Source of the DNA: an uncultured Lachnospiraceae bacterium
Lineage (GTDB): Bacteria; Bacillota; Clostridia; Lachnospirales; Lachnospiraceae
Direction: 5' to 3'
Length of the DNA stretch: 64,000 nt
Assembly: GCA_934408585.1 (NCBI GenBank)
Contig: CAKRVA010000001.1
Span: 372,001 to 436,000, forward strand
This document shows, piece by piece, positions 8,839-16,799 of this stretch. Every line of letters starts with the position of its first letter. The first letter of the stretch is position 1. Made by a program: the position numbers and the translations under genes. The notes under the pieces are model-generated. The model was given only the letters and a program-made list of their open reading frames with translations, had not been told where the DNA came from and made no database searches.

Positions 8839-9846
8839 TTAAGTATTCGGCCAGGATTTCGGTATGTAAATTTCTTCGTATTTTGCGATTGCAAACCGGT
8901 CCGTCATTGCACTGATATAATCGCAGACAATCCGTTCTTCCGGCTCACCCTTCTTCAAGAGCTCCTGCAAATCCTTCGGAAGCAGTTCCAGATGATGACG
9001 GAAGTAACTATACAGCGTCTGAATCAGCATTTCTGCTTTTCCTTCCTGGCTTTTTGCCTCCGGGTTGCGATAAACACGCTCAAACATAAATTCCCGTAAC
9101 TTCTTCATCGCCTTCGCCACCGGCTCGGACATCAGAATATCATTTTTTCCATAGCTGGTACTTACCAGGTCATGAATAAAATGGTCCAGGCGTTCTCCTG
9201 TGGTAAATCCAATCACTTCACAGATTTCCCTCGGCACATCGCTCTCTTTTAAAATTCCTGCCCGGATGGCATCATCCATATCATGATGAATATACGCAAT
9301 TTTATCTGAATAACGAACAATCTTTCCCTCCAGGGTAAACGGCATTCCCTTCGTCTGATGGTTTTTGATTCCATCCCGTACTTCCATGGTAAGATTCAAT
9401 CCCTGTCCACCTTTTTCCAAAATATCCACAAGACGGACGCTCTGTTCACTATGTACAAATCCATACGGACAGACTGCATTTAATGCACGTTCCCCGGCAT
9501 GTCCAAATGGGGTATGTCCAATATCATGCCCCAATGCAATTGCCTCTACCAGATCCTCATTCATCCGCAAAGCTTTGGCAATCGTTCTGGCATTCTGGGA
9601 CACCTCCAGGGTATGTGTCAGACGGGTTCGGTAATGGTCACCCTCCGGTGTTAAAAATACCTGTGTCTTATCCTTTAACCGACGAAATGCCTTGGAATGC
9701 AGAATACGGTCACGATCCCTCTGATAAACCGGCCGGATATCACAGGGTTCCTCTTCGCGTAATCTTCCCTTGGAATCACGGCTATGCGCCGCATAAGGAC
9801 TTAAATATTCAATTTCAAGTTGTTCTAAACTTTCTCGTATGTTCAT
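8839..9846 (-). CDS. dgt: dGTPase-like HD-domain deoxynucleotide triphosphohydrolase
   Basis: The 335-residue protein has the Dgt signature: RDRDRILHSKAFRRLKDKTQ near residue 45, an HD motif GHDIGHTPFGH that supplies the metal-binding His and Asp residues, and a later HHDMDDAIRAG element. Proteins of this type hydrolyse dGTP or other dNTPs to the nucleoside and triphosphate. The start is taken at ATG 9846; a TTG 7 codons upstream has no better ribosome binding site. It precedes dnaG, a common arrangement in Clostridia, where it is often annotated as deoxyguanosinetriphosphate triphosphohydrolase-like. Confidence 0.92.
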   Translation of the reverse strand: MNIRESLEQLEIEYLSPYAAHSRDSKGRLREEEPCDIRPVYQRDRDRILHSKAFRRLKDKTQVFLTPEGDHYRTRLTHTLEVSQNARTIAKALRMNEDLVEAIALGHDIGHTPFGHAGERALNAVCPYGFVHSEQSVRLVDILEKGGQGLNLTMEVRDGIKNHQTKGMPFTLEGKIVRYSDKIAYIHHDMDDAIRAGILKESDVPREICEVIGFTTGERLDHFIHDLVSTSYGKNDILMSEPVAKAMKKLREFMFERVYRNPEAKSQEGKAEMLIQTLYSYFRHHLELLPKDLQELLKKGEPEERIVCDYISAMTDRFAIAKYEEIYIPKSWPNT

Positions 9847-9865
9847 AATTATAATATTCCGCGTC

Positions 9866-9883
9866 AAAAGGAAATTTCCTTTT
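9866..9883. repeat. 18-bp perfect palindrome between the esterase and dgt genes
   Basis: AAAAGGAAATTTCCTTTT reads the same on both strands. It starts right at the esterase stop codon and lies 20 bases upstream of the dgt start. With no loop bases it is a poor terminator; a protein-binding site for the dgt-dnaG-rpoD cluster is possible but unproven. Confidence 0.4.
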
Positions 9884-10791
9884 TACTTATTCAGGATGTC
9901 ATAAATAAATTTTCCGCCCTTTTGCATTGCCTCATTTGCCACCTTAAGAGGCGCCATCTGAAACACATGCCACATTTTGGGATAAACATCCATTACTACG
10001 TGTACTCCTGCTTTTTTCATCTTTTTCTGAAGATGCTGGGAATCCGATAATAATACTTCACAGTTTCCGACCTGGATATAGGTTGGCGGAAAATCTTTAA
10101 ACTCACCAAACAACGGTGAAATCATTGGATTATCAAGTGCCTCACCTTCCGGCACATAATTATGAATCATCTCTTCCAGATACTCCTTGTCCAGCACCGG
10201 GTCTACTTCGGCACGCGTCGTATGACTCTCTCCCTGGGAAGTCAGATCTGTCCAGGGGGACATCAGGAAAAATCCACCGGGTAAACGTCGTCCCTCTTTT
10301 TGCAGTTGAAGTCCCAATGCCAATGCCAGATTGCCTCCTGCCGAATCTCCTGCCACAAATACATCCTTTGCACCATATCCCATCAACATCAGATAATTCC
10401 ATGCTTCCATAACATCCTCAAGTGCTGCCGGATAAGGATGTTCAGGCGCCAGACGATAGTCAAAGCTCAAAACATCCATAGAAGTTATCGATGCCAGTTT
10501 CGTCGTAAGCGTCCTCGCATACATACAGCTCCCTGTCGAATATCCCCCTCCATGACAATACAGGATAATATGTCGGGAATCATGCAGACGCTGTACGCGT
10601 AAAATCTCGGCTTCCATGTTTCCAATCGTCAATTCTTCAATTTCCACATCCTTGCTGTTTCCAAGCAAAGCCCCTACCTGGTCCTGTGAATGACGATGTT
10701 TTTCAATATCAGTATTTTCAATCAGACCATGCACCTTTTTTACCAGATTCATAAGTCCCTGACTGGAATTATCATTTGCCTCTTTACCCAT
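9883..10791 (-). CDS. Alpha/beta-hydrolase, hormone-sensitive-lipase-like esterase
   Basis: The 302-residue protein has the oxyanion-hole motif HGGG (80-83), the nucleophile elbow GDSAGG with Ser150, and a C-terminal catalytic His in MWHVF (about residue 275). RLAPEHPYPA is typical of the HSL (family IV) lipase/esterase group. No signal peptide is visible, so it is probably a cytoplasmic carboxylesterase or deacetylase of unknown substrate. It is divergent from the acyltransferase gene at 10860, with 68 bases between them, so the pair may deal with related acyl esters. Confidence 0.9.
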   Translation of the reverse strand: MGKEANDNSSQGLMNLVKKVHGLIENTDIEKHRHSQDQVGALLGNSKDVEIEELTIGNMEAEILRVQRLHDSRHIILYCHGGGYSTGSCMYARTLTTKLASITSMDVLSFDYRLAPEHPYPAALEDVMEAWNYLMLMGYGAKDVFVAGDSAGGNLALALGLQLQKEGRRLPGGFFLMSPWTDLTSQGESHTTRAEVDPVLDKEYLEEMIHNYVPEGEALDNPMISPLFGEFKDFPPTYIQVGNCEVLLSDSQHLQKKMKKAGVHVVMDVYPKMWHVFQMAPLKVANEAMQKGGKFIYDILNK

Positions 10792-10824
10792 ACTTACCTT
10801 CCTCTTTCTTTTGATTTCTTATTG

Positions 10825-10853
10825 TATCACAAATCCCCTTTCTGTGATATACT
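10825..10853 (+). promoter_or_regulatory. Extended -10 promoter with inverted repeat upstream of the acyltransferase
   Basis: TGATATACT (10845-10853) is an extended -10 element. An inverted repeat, TATCACA (10825-10831) and TGTGATA (10843-10849), overlaps it with an 11-base spacer. The predicted start site falls at or next to the A of the ATG at 10860, and no ribosome binding site is seen, which suggests a leaderless transcript. No good -35 is present. Confidence 0.45.
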
Positions 10854-10859
10854 AGTAGC

Positions 10860-12170
10860 ATGACAAAATTTATCAATTCCAATAAAAAACTTCACAAATC
10901 TGAGCGAAAAATCTGGTATAAGCTGGATCTTTCCGCCATTGTATATCCCACGCTGCAGCGAAAGGATTTTTCGTCTGTTTACCGGTTATCCGTGGTACTA
11001 AAAGAACCCATTCAGCCCGAAATTCTTCAACAGGCGGTCGATATGACCCTGCCACGTTTTCCAATTTTTAAAACAGCGATTCATCGTGGCTTTTTCTGGC
11101 GTTATCTGACTCCTAATTTCCGGCCGGGACCCTTTGTCCAGCCCGACATCCGCAACTTTTGTATGCCAATGCCGTTTCGTGCCAGCAACCGGTATCTGAT
11201 GAGAGTTTATTATTATGACCGCAGAATTTCCCTTGAAGCGCACCATTGTCTTGGTGACGGTACCGGTGGTATGTATGTACTCCACACGATTACCGCCAAC
11301 TACCTGCGTCTGCTCGGACATTCTGTTTCCAATGGATATTTTGTAAAAGACATCCAGGAGGCTCCGGACCCGGAAGAACTGGAAGATGCCTATATGCGGT
11401 ATGCCAATGCCCAGGTATGTCCTCCCCGCCCTGCGGAAAAAACCTACCGGGTACATGGTACAAAAGAACCTTTCTATACGTTTAATGTCATCAGTGGAGC
11501 CATGTCCTCCAGACAGGTTCTTGAAGTTGCCAAAAAGTATGACGCTTCCGTTACGGAATATTTAAATTCTGTTTTGCTCTATGCTTTGTTGCAAAAGCAA
11601 CAGAATGATTTTCATTTTCACCTCAGGCCGGTACGTATTGCCATGCCTGTAAATCTGCGCAGATTTTTCCCATCGAAAACTCTGCGGAATTTTATCACTA
11701 TGGTATACCCTGCCATCGACCCGCGTCTTGGTGAATACCGGTTTGATGAAATCGTAACCCAGGTACATCATTATATGAGATATTACATTAATGAAAAATT
11801 CCTGCGCGGAGACATTACTACGAATGCCAGCACACAGCGGAACCTGTTTATCCGTATTGTGCCTCTATTTATTAAGGATTTCGTAGTGCGCAAATTTTAT
11901 ACGATGGTACAGGACAAAAATTCCTCGGCAGGTCTTACCAACATGGGCGTTCTCAAAGTTCCTGATGATATGAAGCCTTACATTGAGCGCTTTGACATTT
12001 ATATGGGCCAGCCATTTTCCTCGAGAACCAACTGTGCCATTGTCAGCTTCGAGGATACACTAACCATCAATTTTGCCAGCAACATTATTGAAAGTGACGT
12101 GGAACGATACTTTTTTCGAAAGCTCGTCCAGGATGGCATTCATGTAACCATCCAAAGCAATCGCGACTGA
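10860..12170 (+). CDS. Condensation/alcohol-acetyltransferase-like acyltransferase
   Basis: The 436-residue soluble protein belongs to the CoA-dependent acyltransferase superfamily (NRPS condensation, alcohol acetyltransferase, chloramphenicol acetyltransferase fold). The active-site motif HHxxxDG is intact as HHCLGDG (128-134), and a second-half element near the end (FSSRTNCAI) fits the fold. It would transfer an acyl group from a CoA or carrier thioester to an alcohol or amine; the substrates are unknown. The following gene, 45 bases downstream, encodes a zinc-ribbon membrane protein of a type I associate with this enzyme in Lachnospiraceae. The mRNA may be leaderless. Confidence 0.8.
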   Translation: MTKFINSNKKLHKSERKIWYKLDLSAIVYPTLQRKDFSSVYRLSVVLKEPIQPEILQQAVDMTLPRFPIFKTAIHRGFFWRYLTPNFRPGPFVQPDIRNFCMPMPFRASNRYLMRVYYYDRRISLEAHHCLGDGTGGMYVLHTITANYLRLLGHSVSNGYFVKDIQEAPDPEELEDAYMRYANAQVCPPRPAEKTYRVHGTKEPFYTFNVISGAMSSRQVLEVAKKYDASVTEYLNSVLLYALLQKQQNDFHFHLRPVRIAMPVNLRRFFPSKTLRNFITMVYPAIDPRLGEYRFDEIVTQVHHYMRYYINEKFLRGDITTNASTQRNLFIRIVPLFIKDFVVRKFYTMVQDKNSSAGLTNMGVLKVPDDMKPYIERFDIYMGQPFSSRTNCAIVSFEDTLTINFASNIIESDVERYFFRKLVQDGIHVTIQSNRD

Positions 12171-12215
12171 TTGTTACAATATTAAATTTAGATTAAACTT
12201 CAAAGGAGATTACTT

Positions 12216-12920
12216 ATGTCCTACTGTGTCAACTGTGGTGTAGAGCTGGAGCCTTCCTTAGAGAAATGTCCTCTTTGCCACACACCTGTTATCAATCCTC
12301 ATGAATTAGAAAAATATGCTTATCAGCCTCCTTATCCCGTTCAGCGTGGACAGGTGGATGCGGTAAAGCGGAAGGATTTTGCAATTCTTACTCTTGTTGT
12401 TCTGATTGCCACATCCTTAAGCTGTATGCTATTAAATTTATTTGTATTTGCAATCACCAAATGGTCTTTGTTTATTATCGGTGCCTGTTTGCTGCTTTTT
12501 GTGCTGCTACTTCCATTTTTTATTCGAAGCAGGCTTCCAGCCTATATTTTTCTATTGTTTGATTCCATTGCTGTCGGAATCTATCTGTTTCTGATTACCT
12601 TTAACACAAAAAGCTCGGATTGGTTTTTCAGTCTGGCACTTCCCATTATTGTTCTGGTTACCATACTGATGGAAATCTTTGCCTTACTGCTTCATAGCTT
12701 TCCGGTATCCTTTATCACAGTAGCACTCTATTTCTTTATTGAAATTGCATTTTTGTGCGTAGGACTTGAATTGTTAATTGATCAGTTTCACGAGGCTCCC
12801 CTTAATTTATCCTGGTCTGCAATTGTATTAACTGTTTGCAGTGTAATTACCATTGCCCTGATTACTCTCTTATCAAGACAACGGCTGCGGGAAGCAGTTC
12901 GCCGCCGTCTGCATTTTTAG
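12216..12920 (+). CDS. Zinc-ribbon membrane protein, DUF6320-like
   Basis: The 234-residue protein starts with a zinc ribbon (Cys4, Cys7, Cys18, Cys21; CVNCG and CPLCHTP), followed by a linker to about residue 50 and six hydrophobic segments to about 220, ending in an Arg-rich cytoplasmic tail. It resembles DUF6320 proteins. The function is unknown. It is preceded by AAAGGAGA and follows the acyltransferase gene, then a strong terminator at 12943-12984, so the two form an operon. A role in presenting the acyltransferase at the membrane is a guess from context only. Confidence 0.75.
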   Translation: MSYCVNCGVELEPSLEKCPLCHTPVINPHELEKYAYQPPYPVQRGQVDAVKRKDFAILTLVVLIATSLSCMLLNLFVFAITKWSLFIIGACLLLFVLLLPFFIRSRLPAYIFLLFDSIAVGIYLFLITFNTKSSDWFFSLALPIIVLVTILMEIFALLLHSFPVSFITVALYFFIEIAFLCVGLELLIDQFHEAPLNLSWSAIVLTVCSVITIALITLLSRQRLREAVRRRLHF

Positions 12921-12942
12921 AATTTATTTCTTCAAGCAAAAA

Positions 12943-12984
12943 GAATCCGGGAAATGTCTTTTACGGACATCTCCCGGACCTTTT
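12943..12984 (+). terminator. Terminator of the acyltransferase operon
   Basis: TCCGGGA-AATGTC pairs with GGACAT-CTCCCGGA around a short TTTTAC loop, and a run of six T follows. The strong stem points to an efficient intrinsic terminator. Confidence 0.9.
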
Positions 12985-13017
12985 TTATCTATATTTTCAT
13001 CCCACTACACAAACAAA

Positions 13018-13161
13018 TTAATTATACAAAGGAATCTTATGTACGATTCTTCTGTAAAGCTTGTAGCATAATACTACAATCAAAGATAATACACAGTACA
13101 ATGTAGATAAAATACCTACTGCACCACCAACGATAACAATAATCCATAATCCAATATTCAT
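13018..13161 (-). CDS. 47-residue membrane protein
   Basis: A short gene with a strong ribosome binding site (AAGGAG, 8 bases before the ATG at 13161) encodes MNIGLWIIVIVGGAVG and continues with two hydrophobic stretches (about 4-18 and 20-33) ending in a basic tail YKLYRRIVHKIPLYN. It may be one long or two short membrane segments. No family is recognised. It is the last of three minus-strand genes (13785, 13296, 13161) that all encode small membrane proteins and appear to form an operon. The strong start signal is the main reason to think it is translated. Confidence 0.6.
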   Translation of the reverse strand: MNIGLWIIVIVGGAVGILSTLYCVLSLIVVLCYKLYRRIVHKIPLYN

Positions 13162-13215
13162 TTTTAAATCTCCTTTTCTTATATAAGAAATATTTTTAAT
13201 ATTACTTTCCCATTA

Positions 13216-13296
13216 CTATTTTTCGAGCCACCAGACCCAGACACCCGCACTTATTGCAAGCACAATAAACGTGACTGCAGCAATCATCTCACCCAT
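13216..13296 (-). CDS. 26-residue single-span membrane peptide
   Basis: GGAGG lies 8 bases before ATG 13296. The peptide MGEMIAAVTFIVLAIS continues into AGVWVWWLEK and stops: one membrane helix with a Trp-rich end. It lies 54 bases upstream of the 47-residue gene and 78 bases downstream of the 136-residue gene on the same strand. It resembles in size and build the small subunits that stabilise larger membrane complexes, but no specific partner can be named. Confidence 0.5.
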   Translation of the reverse strand: MGEMIAAVTFIVLAISAGVWVWWLEK

Positions 13297-13374
13297 TCAC
13301 ACAACCTCCATTCCTATTTTAAGCATGCAAAAATAAACCCATAGAACCTCTACGAGCCAAAATAAAAATAGAAC

Positions 13375-13785
13375 TTATGCGATTTCTGCTTTTTTTCCAT
13401 CCTGTTCATGTATGTAGGAAACTATTATGAAAATAAAAGATAATGCATTTCCAAGAATTTGATATTCTTTAAGAAATACAGCTAAAAGAGTGATGAAAAG
13501 AGCAATGGCAGGAATCACCAGAAACAGATTTCCTCTAAGATCTGTTCTGCTTTCCTTTTCATTTTTTCTTTCCACAACATTTGATACAGAGCGGTATTCT
13601 TCTTTGCCCTCTCGAAGATGTGCTACCACTGTCAGAGGGTCTGCCTCCCGGATAACACCGGAGTTCTTCGGAAAATTGGACTCAGCAAAATAAGATGTCA
13701 CCTTCAGGCTATCAAAATGCAAACCTGAAATTAACATCGCCATTGCAAGACATATGGTAATTATTTGTCTGAATCGCTTTTTCAT
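13375..13785 (-). CDS. Hypothetical membrane protein with signal-anchor and C-terminal membrane segment
   Basis: The 136-residue protein has a positively charged N-terminus and a hydrophobic segment (about 7-24) that looks like a signal peptide or anchor, a polar extracytoplasmic stretch (25-85), and two close hydrophobic segments (about 87-125) ending in a charged tail. No family is recognised. It leads a run of three small membrane protein genes. Its promoter overlaps an inverted repeat at 13790-13824, and the second arm of that repeat includes the ribosome binding site AGAGG, so expression may depend on this structure. Confidence 0.6.
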   Translation of the reverse strand: MKKRFRQIITICLAMAMLISGLHFDSLKVTSYFAESNFPKNSGVIREADPLTVVAHLREGKEEYRSVSNVVERKNEKESRTDLRGNLFLVIPAIALFITLLAVFLKEYQILGNALSFIFIIVSYIHEQDGKKAEIA

Positions 13786-13789
13786 TTAA

Positions 13790-13834
13790 AAAATACCTCT
13801 ACCATATTTTAGCAGAGGTATTTTCATTTCGCAA
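13790..13834 (-). promoter_or_regulatory. Promoter overlapping an 11-bp inverted repeat
   Basis: On the minus strand TTGCGA (13829-13834) and TAAAAT (13806-13811) are 17 bases apart. AAAATACCTCT (13790-13800) and AGAGGTATTTT (13814-13824) are perfect inverted repeats flanking the -10. As DNA it could be an operator. As RNA, in read-through transcripts from the aminopeptidase gene, it would form a hairpin with a T-rich tail that could terminate and would hide the ribosome binding site. Confidence 0.55.
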
Positions 13835-13901
13835 CGTATTTCAACTTTTTTTACTGTTTCTTTTTCAATTTTGTCACCTTTTGGTACAAAATAACGATAT
13901 T

Positions 13902-15242
13902 CTATAAAATTTGATAGCTTCCATCACTGCAATTTTTGATTTTTGCACCATAAAAAGCCTTTATTCCTTCTGTCAAAAATAAGGTATCCGCCGTTCCACC
14001 GGTTTCACAAATCGAATGCATTGCCAACTGTGCGGCTCCAACATCTACCGTATTTAAGGATAATTTTTCATTCACAAGATTTCCAAGTGTTGAACCTCCT
14101 GGAATGTCACTCCGGTTTGCATACTCCTGATATGGAATGTCCTTCTTTTTCCATATCTGTTTCAGCATTGCCTCCGCAATACCATCAGTCGTATATTTCT
14201 GGTTTGCATTATATTTTATAACAATACCGCCATTCATTACCGGTCCATTTGTCTGGTCTGCCTTATCCGCATGATTTGGATGAACTGCATGACCGTTATC
14301 TGCGGAAAGCATCATACTCGATGCAATCTGTTGCACCTTTTGTCCCTTACTGAGGTTAAGTTCCTCCTGAATCCGTTCCAGCACATCTGTCAAAAAGGTA
14401 GACTTTGCTCCCTGCTTGGTTCCGCTTCCTACTTCTTCGTTATCAAATATTGCAAGGACCGGTATCATTTCCTCATGTTCCGCATGTAAAAAGGCTTCTT
14501 TTGCTGCATAAACGCACTGCAAATCATCAATTTTACCACTTGAGAAAAATTCCTCCTGTACTCCCCAGAGCATTCCTTTTTCCGCATGATATAAAAACAA
14601 ATCATGTCCAAGAATATCTTTTTCGTCAACTCCGGCTTCTTCGGCAAGCATTTTCAGAAGCTGTCCTTTTTCCTGTGCAGCTCCTATAATCGGCATCATA
14701 TCCTTTTGCAAATTATAAGCATAGCCATTATTCATCTCCCGGTTCATATGAACAGCAAGATTCGGGATTACACAAAGCGGCTTTTTCAGGTCTATCAAAC
14801 GGCTTTCAACTCCATGCCCATTTGACACGACCACACGGCCGGCAATCGACAATGGCCGGTCCAGCCATGTGGAATAGATGGAACCGCCATACTTTTCCAC
14901 ATTCAGCTTCACATATTTATTTTCCACGCATACTTCGTAATTGCTTTTCAGTTTAAACGTAGGAGAATCGCTATGTGCCGCACAGATTAAAAATCCCCCC
15001 TGTGGACCTGCCGGGTTCATCTGGAATGCAATTAAGGAGGACTGATTTCTTGTGACAAAATATCTGCCACCCGGCTTCAGTTTCCAATCCTGGCCTTCCG
15101 AAAGCATTTCATAACCGGATTTTTGGAGTTTCGTACTGATATTTTCAACCACGTGATAACAGCTCGGACTCTTTGCAATAAAATCCAGTAGCTTCTGCGT
15201 TTCCTTTTTTGCTTTTGTGGTGATTTTATTTGTTGTGTTCAC
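13902..15242 (-). CDS. M18-family aminopeptidase
   Basis: The 446-residue protein has the M18 metal-ligand motifs: AAHSDSPTFKLK (His and Asp), DNEEVGSGTKQGA (Asp-Glu-Glu), SADNGHAVHPNH and a C-terminal MHSICETGG (His). These enzymes are cytoplasmic dinuclear-zinc aminopeptidases that prefer acidic or neutral N-terminal residues and form large complexes. The start is taken at GTG 15242, where AAGGA is 7 bases upstream; an ATG 8 codons earlier has no ribosome binding site. It is a single gene with no obvious operon partner. Confidence 0.92.
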   Translation of the reverse strand: MNTTNKITTKAKKETQKLLDFIAKSPSCYHVVENISTKLQKSGYEMLSEGQDWKLKPGGRYFVTRNQSSLIAFQMNPAGPQGGFLICAAHSDSPTFKLKSNYEVCVENKYVKLNVEKYGGSIYSTWLDRPLSIAGRVVVSNGHGVESRLIDLKKPLCVIPNLAVHMNREMNNGYAYNLQKDMMPIIGAAQEKGQLLKMLAEEAGVDEKDILGHDLFLYHAEKGMLWGVQEEFFSSGKIDDLQCVYAAKEAFLHAEHEEMIPVLAIFDNEEVGSGTKQGAKSTFLTDVLERIQEELNLSKGQKVQQIASSMMLSADNGHAVHPNHADKADQTNGPVMNGGIVIKYNANQKYTTDGIAEAMLKQIWKKKDIPYQEYANRSDIPGGSTLGNLVNEKLSLNTVDVGAAQLAMHSICETGGTADTLFLTEGIKAFYGAKIKNCSDGSYQIL

Positions 15243-15343
15243 TTTTGGTTCCTTTCTATCATACAAATTTCAATAACTTTACAATTATTTATTATAACAT
15301 GTCCATTTCATTGTAACCACAAACATTATAACAGTTTCCTGTA

Positions 15344-15373
15344 TTGACGCTAAATTATAAAAGCAAGTATAAT
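15344..15373 (+). promoter_or_regulatory. Promoter of the Mrr-like nuclease gene
   Basis: TTGACG (15344-15349) and TATAAT (15368-15373) are 18 bases apart. The start site near 15380 gives a leader of about 50 bases before the strong ribosome binding site GGAGGGGG of the nuclease gene. Confidence 0.7.
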
Positions 15374-15431
15374 AATATTTGACTATAAAAGCTTAATCGA
15401 TGTTTGTATTTTATTTGTTGGAGGGGGAAAC

Positions 15432-16154
15432 ATGAAATATACCATTGAAGAACTTGATGCTATGGAAGGACATGATTTCGAACATGCTGTTGCTGATTTG
15501 TTACGTCATAACGGCTATCGCGAGGTTCGCGCCACTCAGGCAAGTGGCGATTACGGAATTGATATATTAGCACGCCGCAAGAATGTCCGCTATGCAATTC
15601 AATGCAAACGATGGAAAGGACCTGTCGGAAATAAGGCTGTACAGGAAGCTGGGTTGGGAACGGATTTTTATCATTGTGATGCTGCCGCTGTTATCACAAA
15701 TAGCACCTTTACAAAGCAAGCGATTAAACTTGCCGCAGGAACTGGTGTCCGATTATGGGACAGAAATTTTTTATTAGAGCTGATTAAAAACTATGACTAT
15801 GATGAGGAAGAAGCCGTTTCTTCTGTAAAAAATACTGCTTCTAAACCATCTCCTGCAATTCCCCAGAAGACGTCCGGAAAAACTACACTTGCCCAGGGAA
15901 TATACCTCGAAAACGGAAAAATTCACATTGGAAAAGATACATACACGTATATGGCTGCAGAGCGATTAAGAATTTTTATGCTATGCTGTGCCTGGTTTTT
16001 TATTATTTTAGGAATTATATTAACATCTGCTTCTCCCAAAATACTTGGAGCTGCCGGAATCTTTGTCGGAATATGCACCTTTGTTTACGCCAACCGTTTA
16101 AAAACTGCATTAGACCAATATCTGCGGTTAAGAATCCAGGGAAAAGCTCCCTGA
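15432..16154 (+). CDS. Mrr-type restriction endonuclease domain protein with membrane tail
   Basis: The 240-residue protein has an N-terminal Mrr_cat/PD-(D/E)XK nuclease domain: Glu17, Asp44 in GDYGIDILA and Gln57-x-Lys59 in YAIQCKRW form the expected active site. A Pro-rich linker (about 135-150) leads to two hydrophobic segments (about 185-220) and a basic tail. This build, nuclease plus two membrane helices, is common in Firmicutes as a stand-alone gene and may act in defence or DNA clearance at the membrane; no methylase gene is nearby. It converges with the acetyltransferase gene, one base apart. Confidence 0.82.
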   Translation: MKYTIEELDAMEGHDFEHAVADLLRHNGYREVRATQASGDYGIDILARRKNVRYAIQCKRWKGPVGNKAVQEAGLGTDFYHCDAAAVITNSTFTKQAIKLAAGTGVRLWDRNFLLELIKNYDYDEEEAVSSVKNTASKPSPAIPQKTSGKTTLAQGIYLENGKIHIGKDTYTYMAAERLRIFMLCCAWFFIILGIILTSASPKILGAAGIFVGICTFVYANRLKTALDQYLRLRIQGKAP

Positions 16155-16155
16155 T

Positions 16156-16746
16156 TCATTTAAAAACAGGATACTTTTCCTTGTCTGCATCTGTAATTTT
16201 ACGCATTACCTTACAGGGATTTCCTGCTGCAATTACCCCGTCCGGAATATCCTTATTTACAACACTGCCCGCCCCAATAATTGTATTACTTCCAATGGTT
16301 ACTCCGGGCAATACCGATACATTTGTTCCAATCCAGACGCTATCTCCTACTGTAATCGGCAGTGCAATTTCCAGCCCCTGATTTCTCTGTTCGCTGTCTA
16401 TTGCATGCCCCGCTGTAGAAAACACACAATTGGGTGCAATAAAAACATTGTCTCCAAATGTCACTTTTGCACAATCAAGGATAGTAACGTTATGATTTGT
16501 ATAAAAATTTTCGCCTATTGAGGTATTAAATCCATAATCGCAATAAAAGGGCGCAGTAATAACAGGTGTTCCTTTAATATTTCCAAGAATCTTCTCCAAT
16601 AATTCTTTCTGTTTCTCCGTTTCTGATGGTTTGCACTGGTTAAACTCATAACACAAATCCGCACACCGGGTTCGTGCTTCTACAATTTCCTTATTATAAT
16701 TTGCATCATATAAATATCCTTTTTGTGCTTTTTCCCATTCTGTCAA
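16156..16746 (-). CDS. Maltose/galactoside O-acetyltransferase family protein
   Basis: The roughly 196-residue protein has the Maac N-terminal domain (TEWEKAQKGYLYDANY) and the left-handed parallel beta-helix built of hexapeptide repeats (such as ITVGDSVWIG and VTIGSNTIIG), with the catalytic His in STAGHAID. It would acetylate a sugar hydroxyl using acetyl-CoA. The start is put at TTG 16746, since AAGGAG lies 9 bases upstream of it but directly abuts the ATG at 16755, and related proteins start MTEWEK. It follows the XRE-membrane gene by about 50 bases. Confidence 0.88.
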   Translation of the reverse strand: MTEWEKAQKGYLYDANYNKEIVEARTRCADLCYEFNQCKPSETEKQKELLEKILGNIKGTPVITAPFYCDYGFNTSIGENFYTNHNVTILDCAKVTFGDNVFIAPNCVFSTAGHAIDSEQRNQGLEIALPITVGDSVWIGTNVSVLPGVTIGSNTIIGAGSVVNKDIPDGVIAAGNPCKVMRKITDADKEKYPVFK

Positions 16747-16799
16747 TTGTCCCATCTCCTTATCTGTTTTTTCTTGGAAACTGCTTTTCTTTCTGCATT

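Noticed and set aside
9866..9883. Perfect palindrome as intrinsic terminator of the esterase gene
   Set aside because: There is no loop, and the stem is AT-rich without a proper T-run, so only a binding-site role was kept as a possibility.
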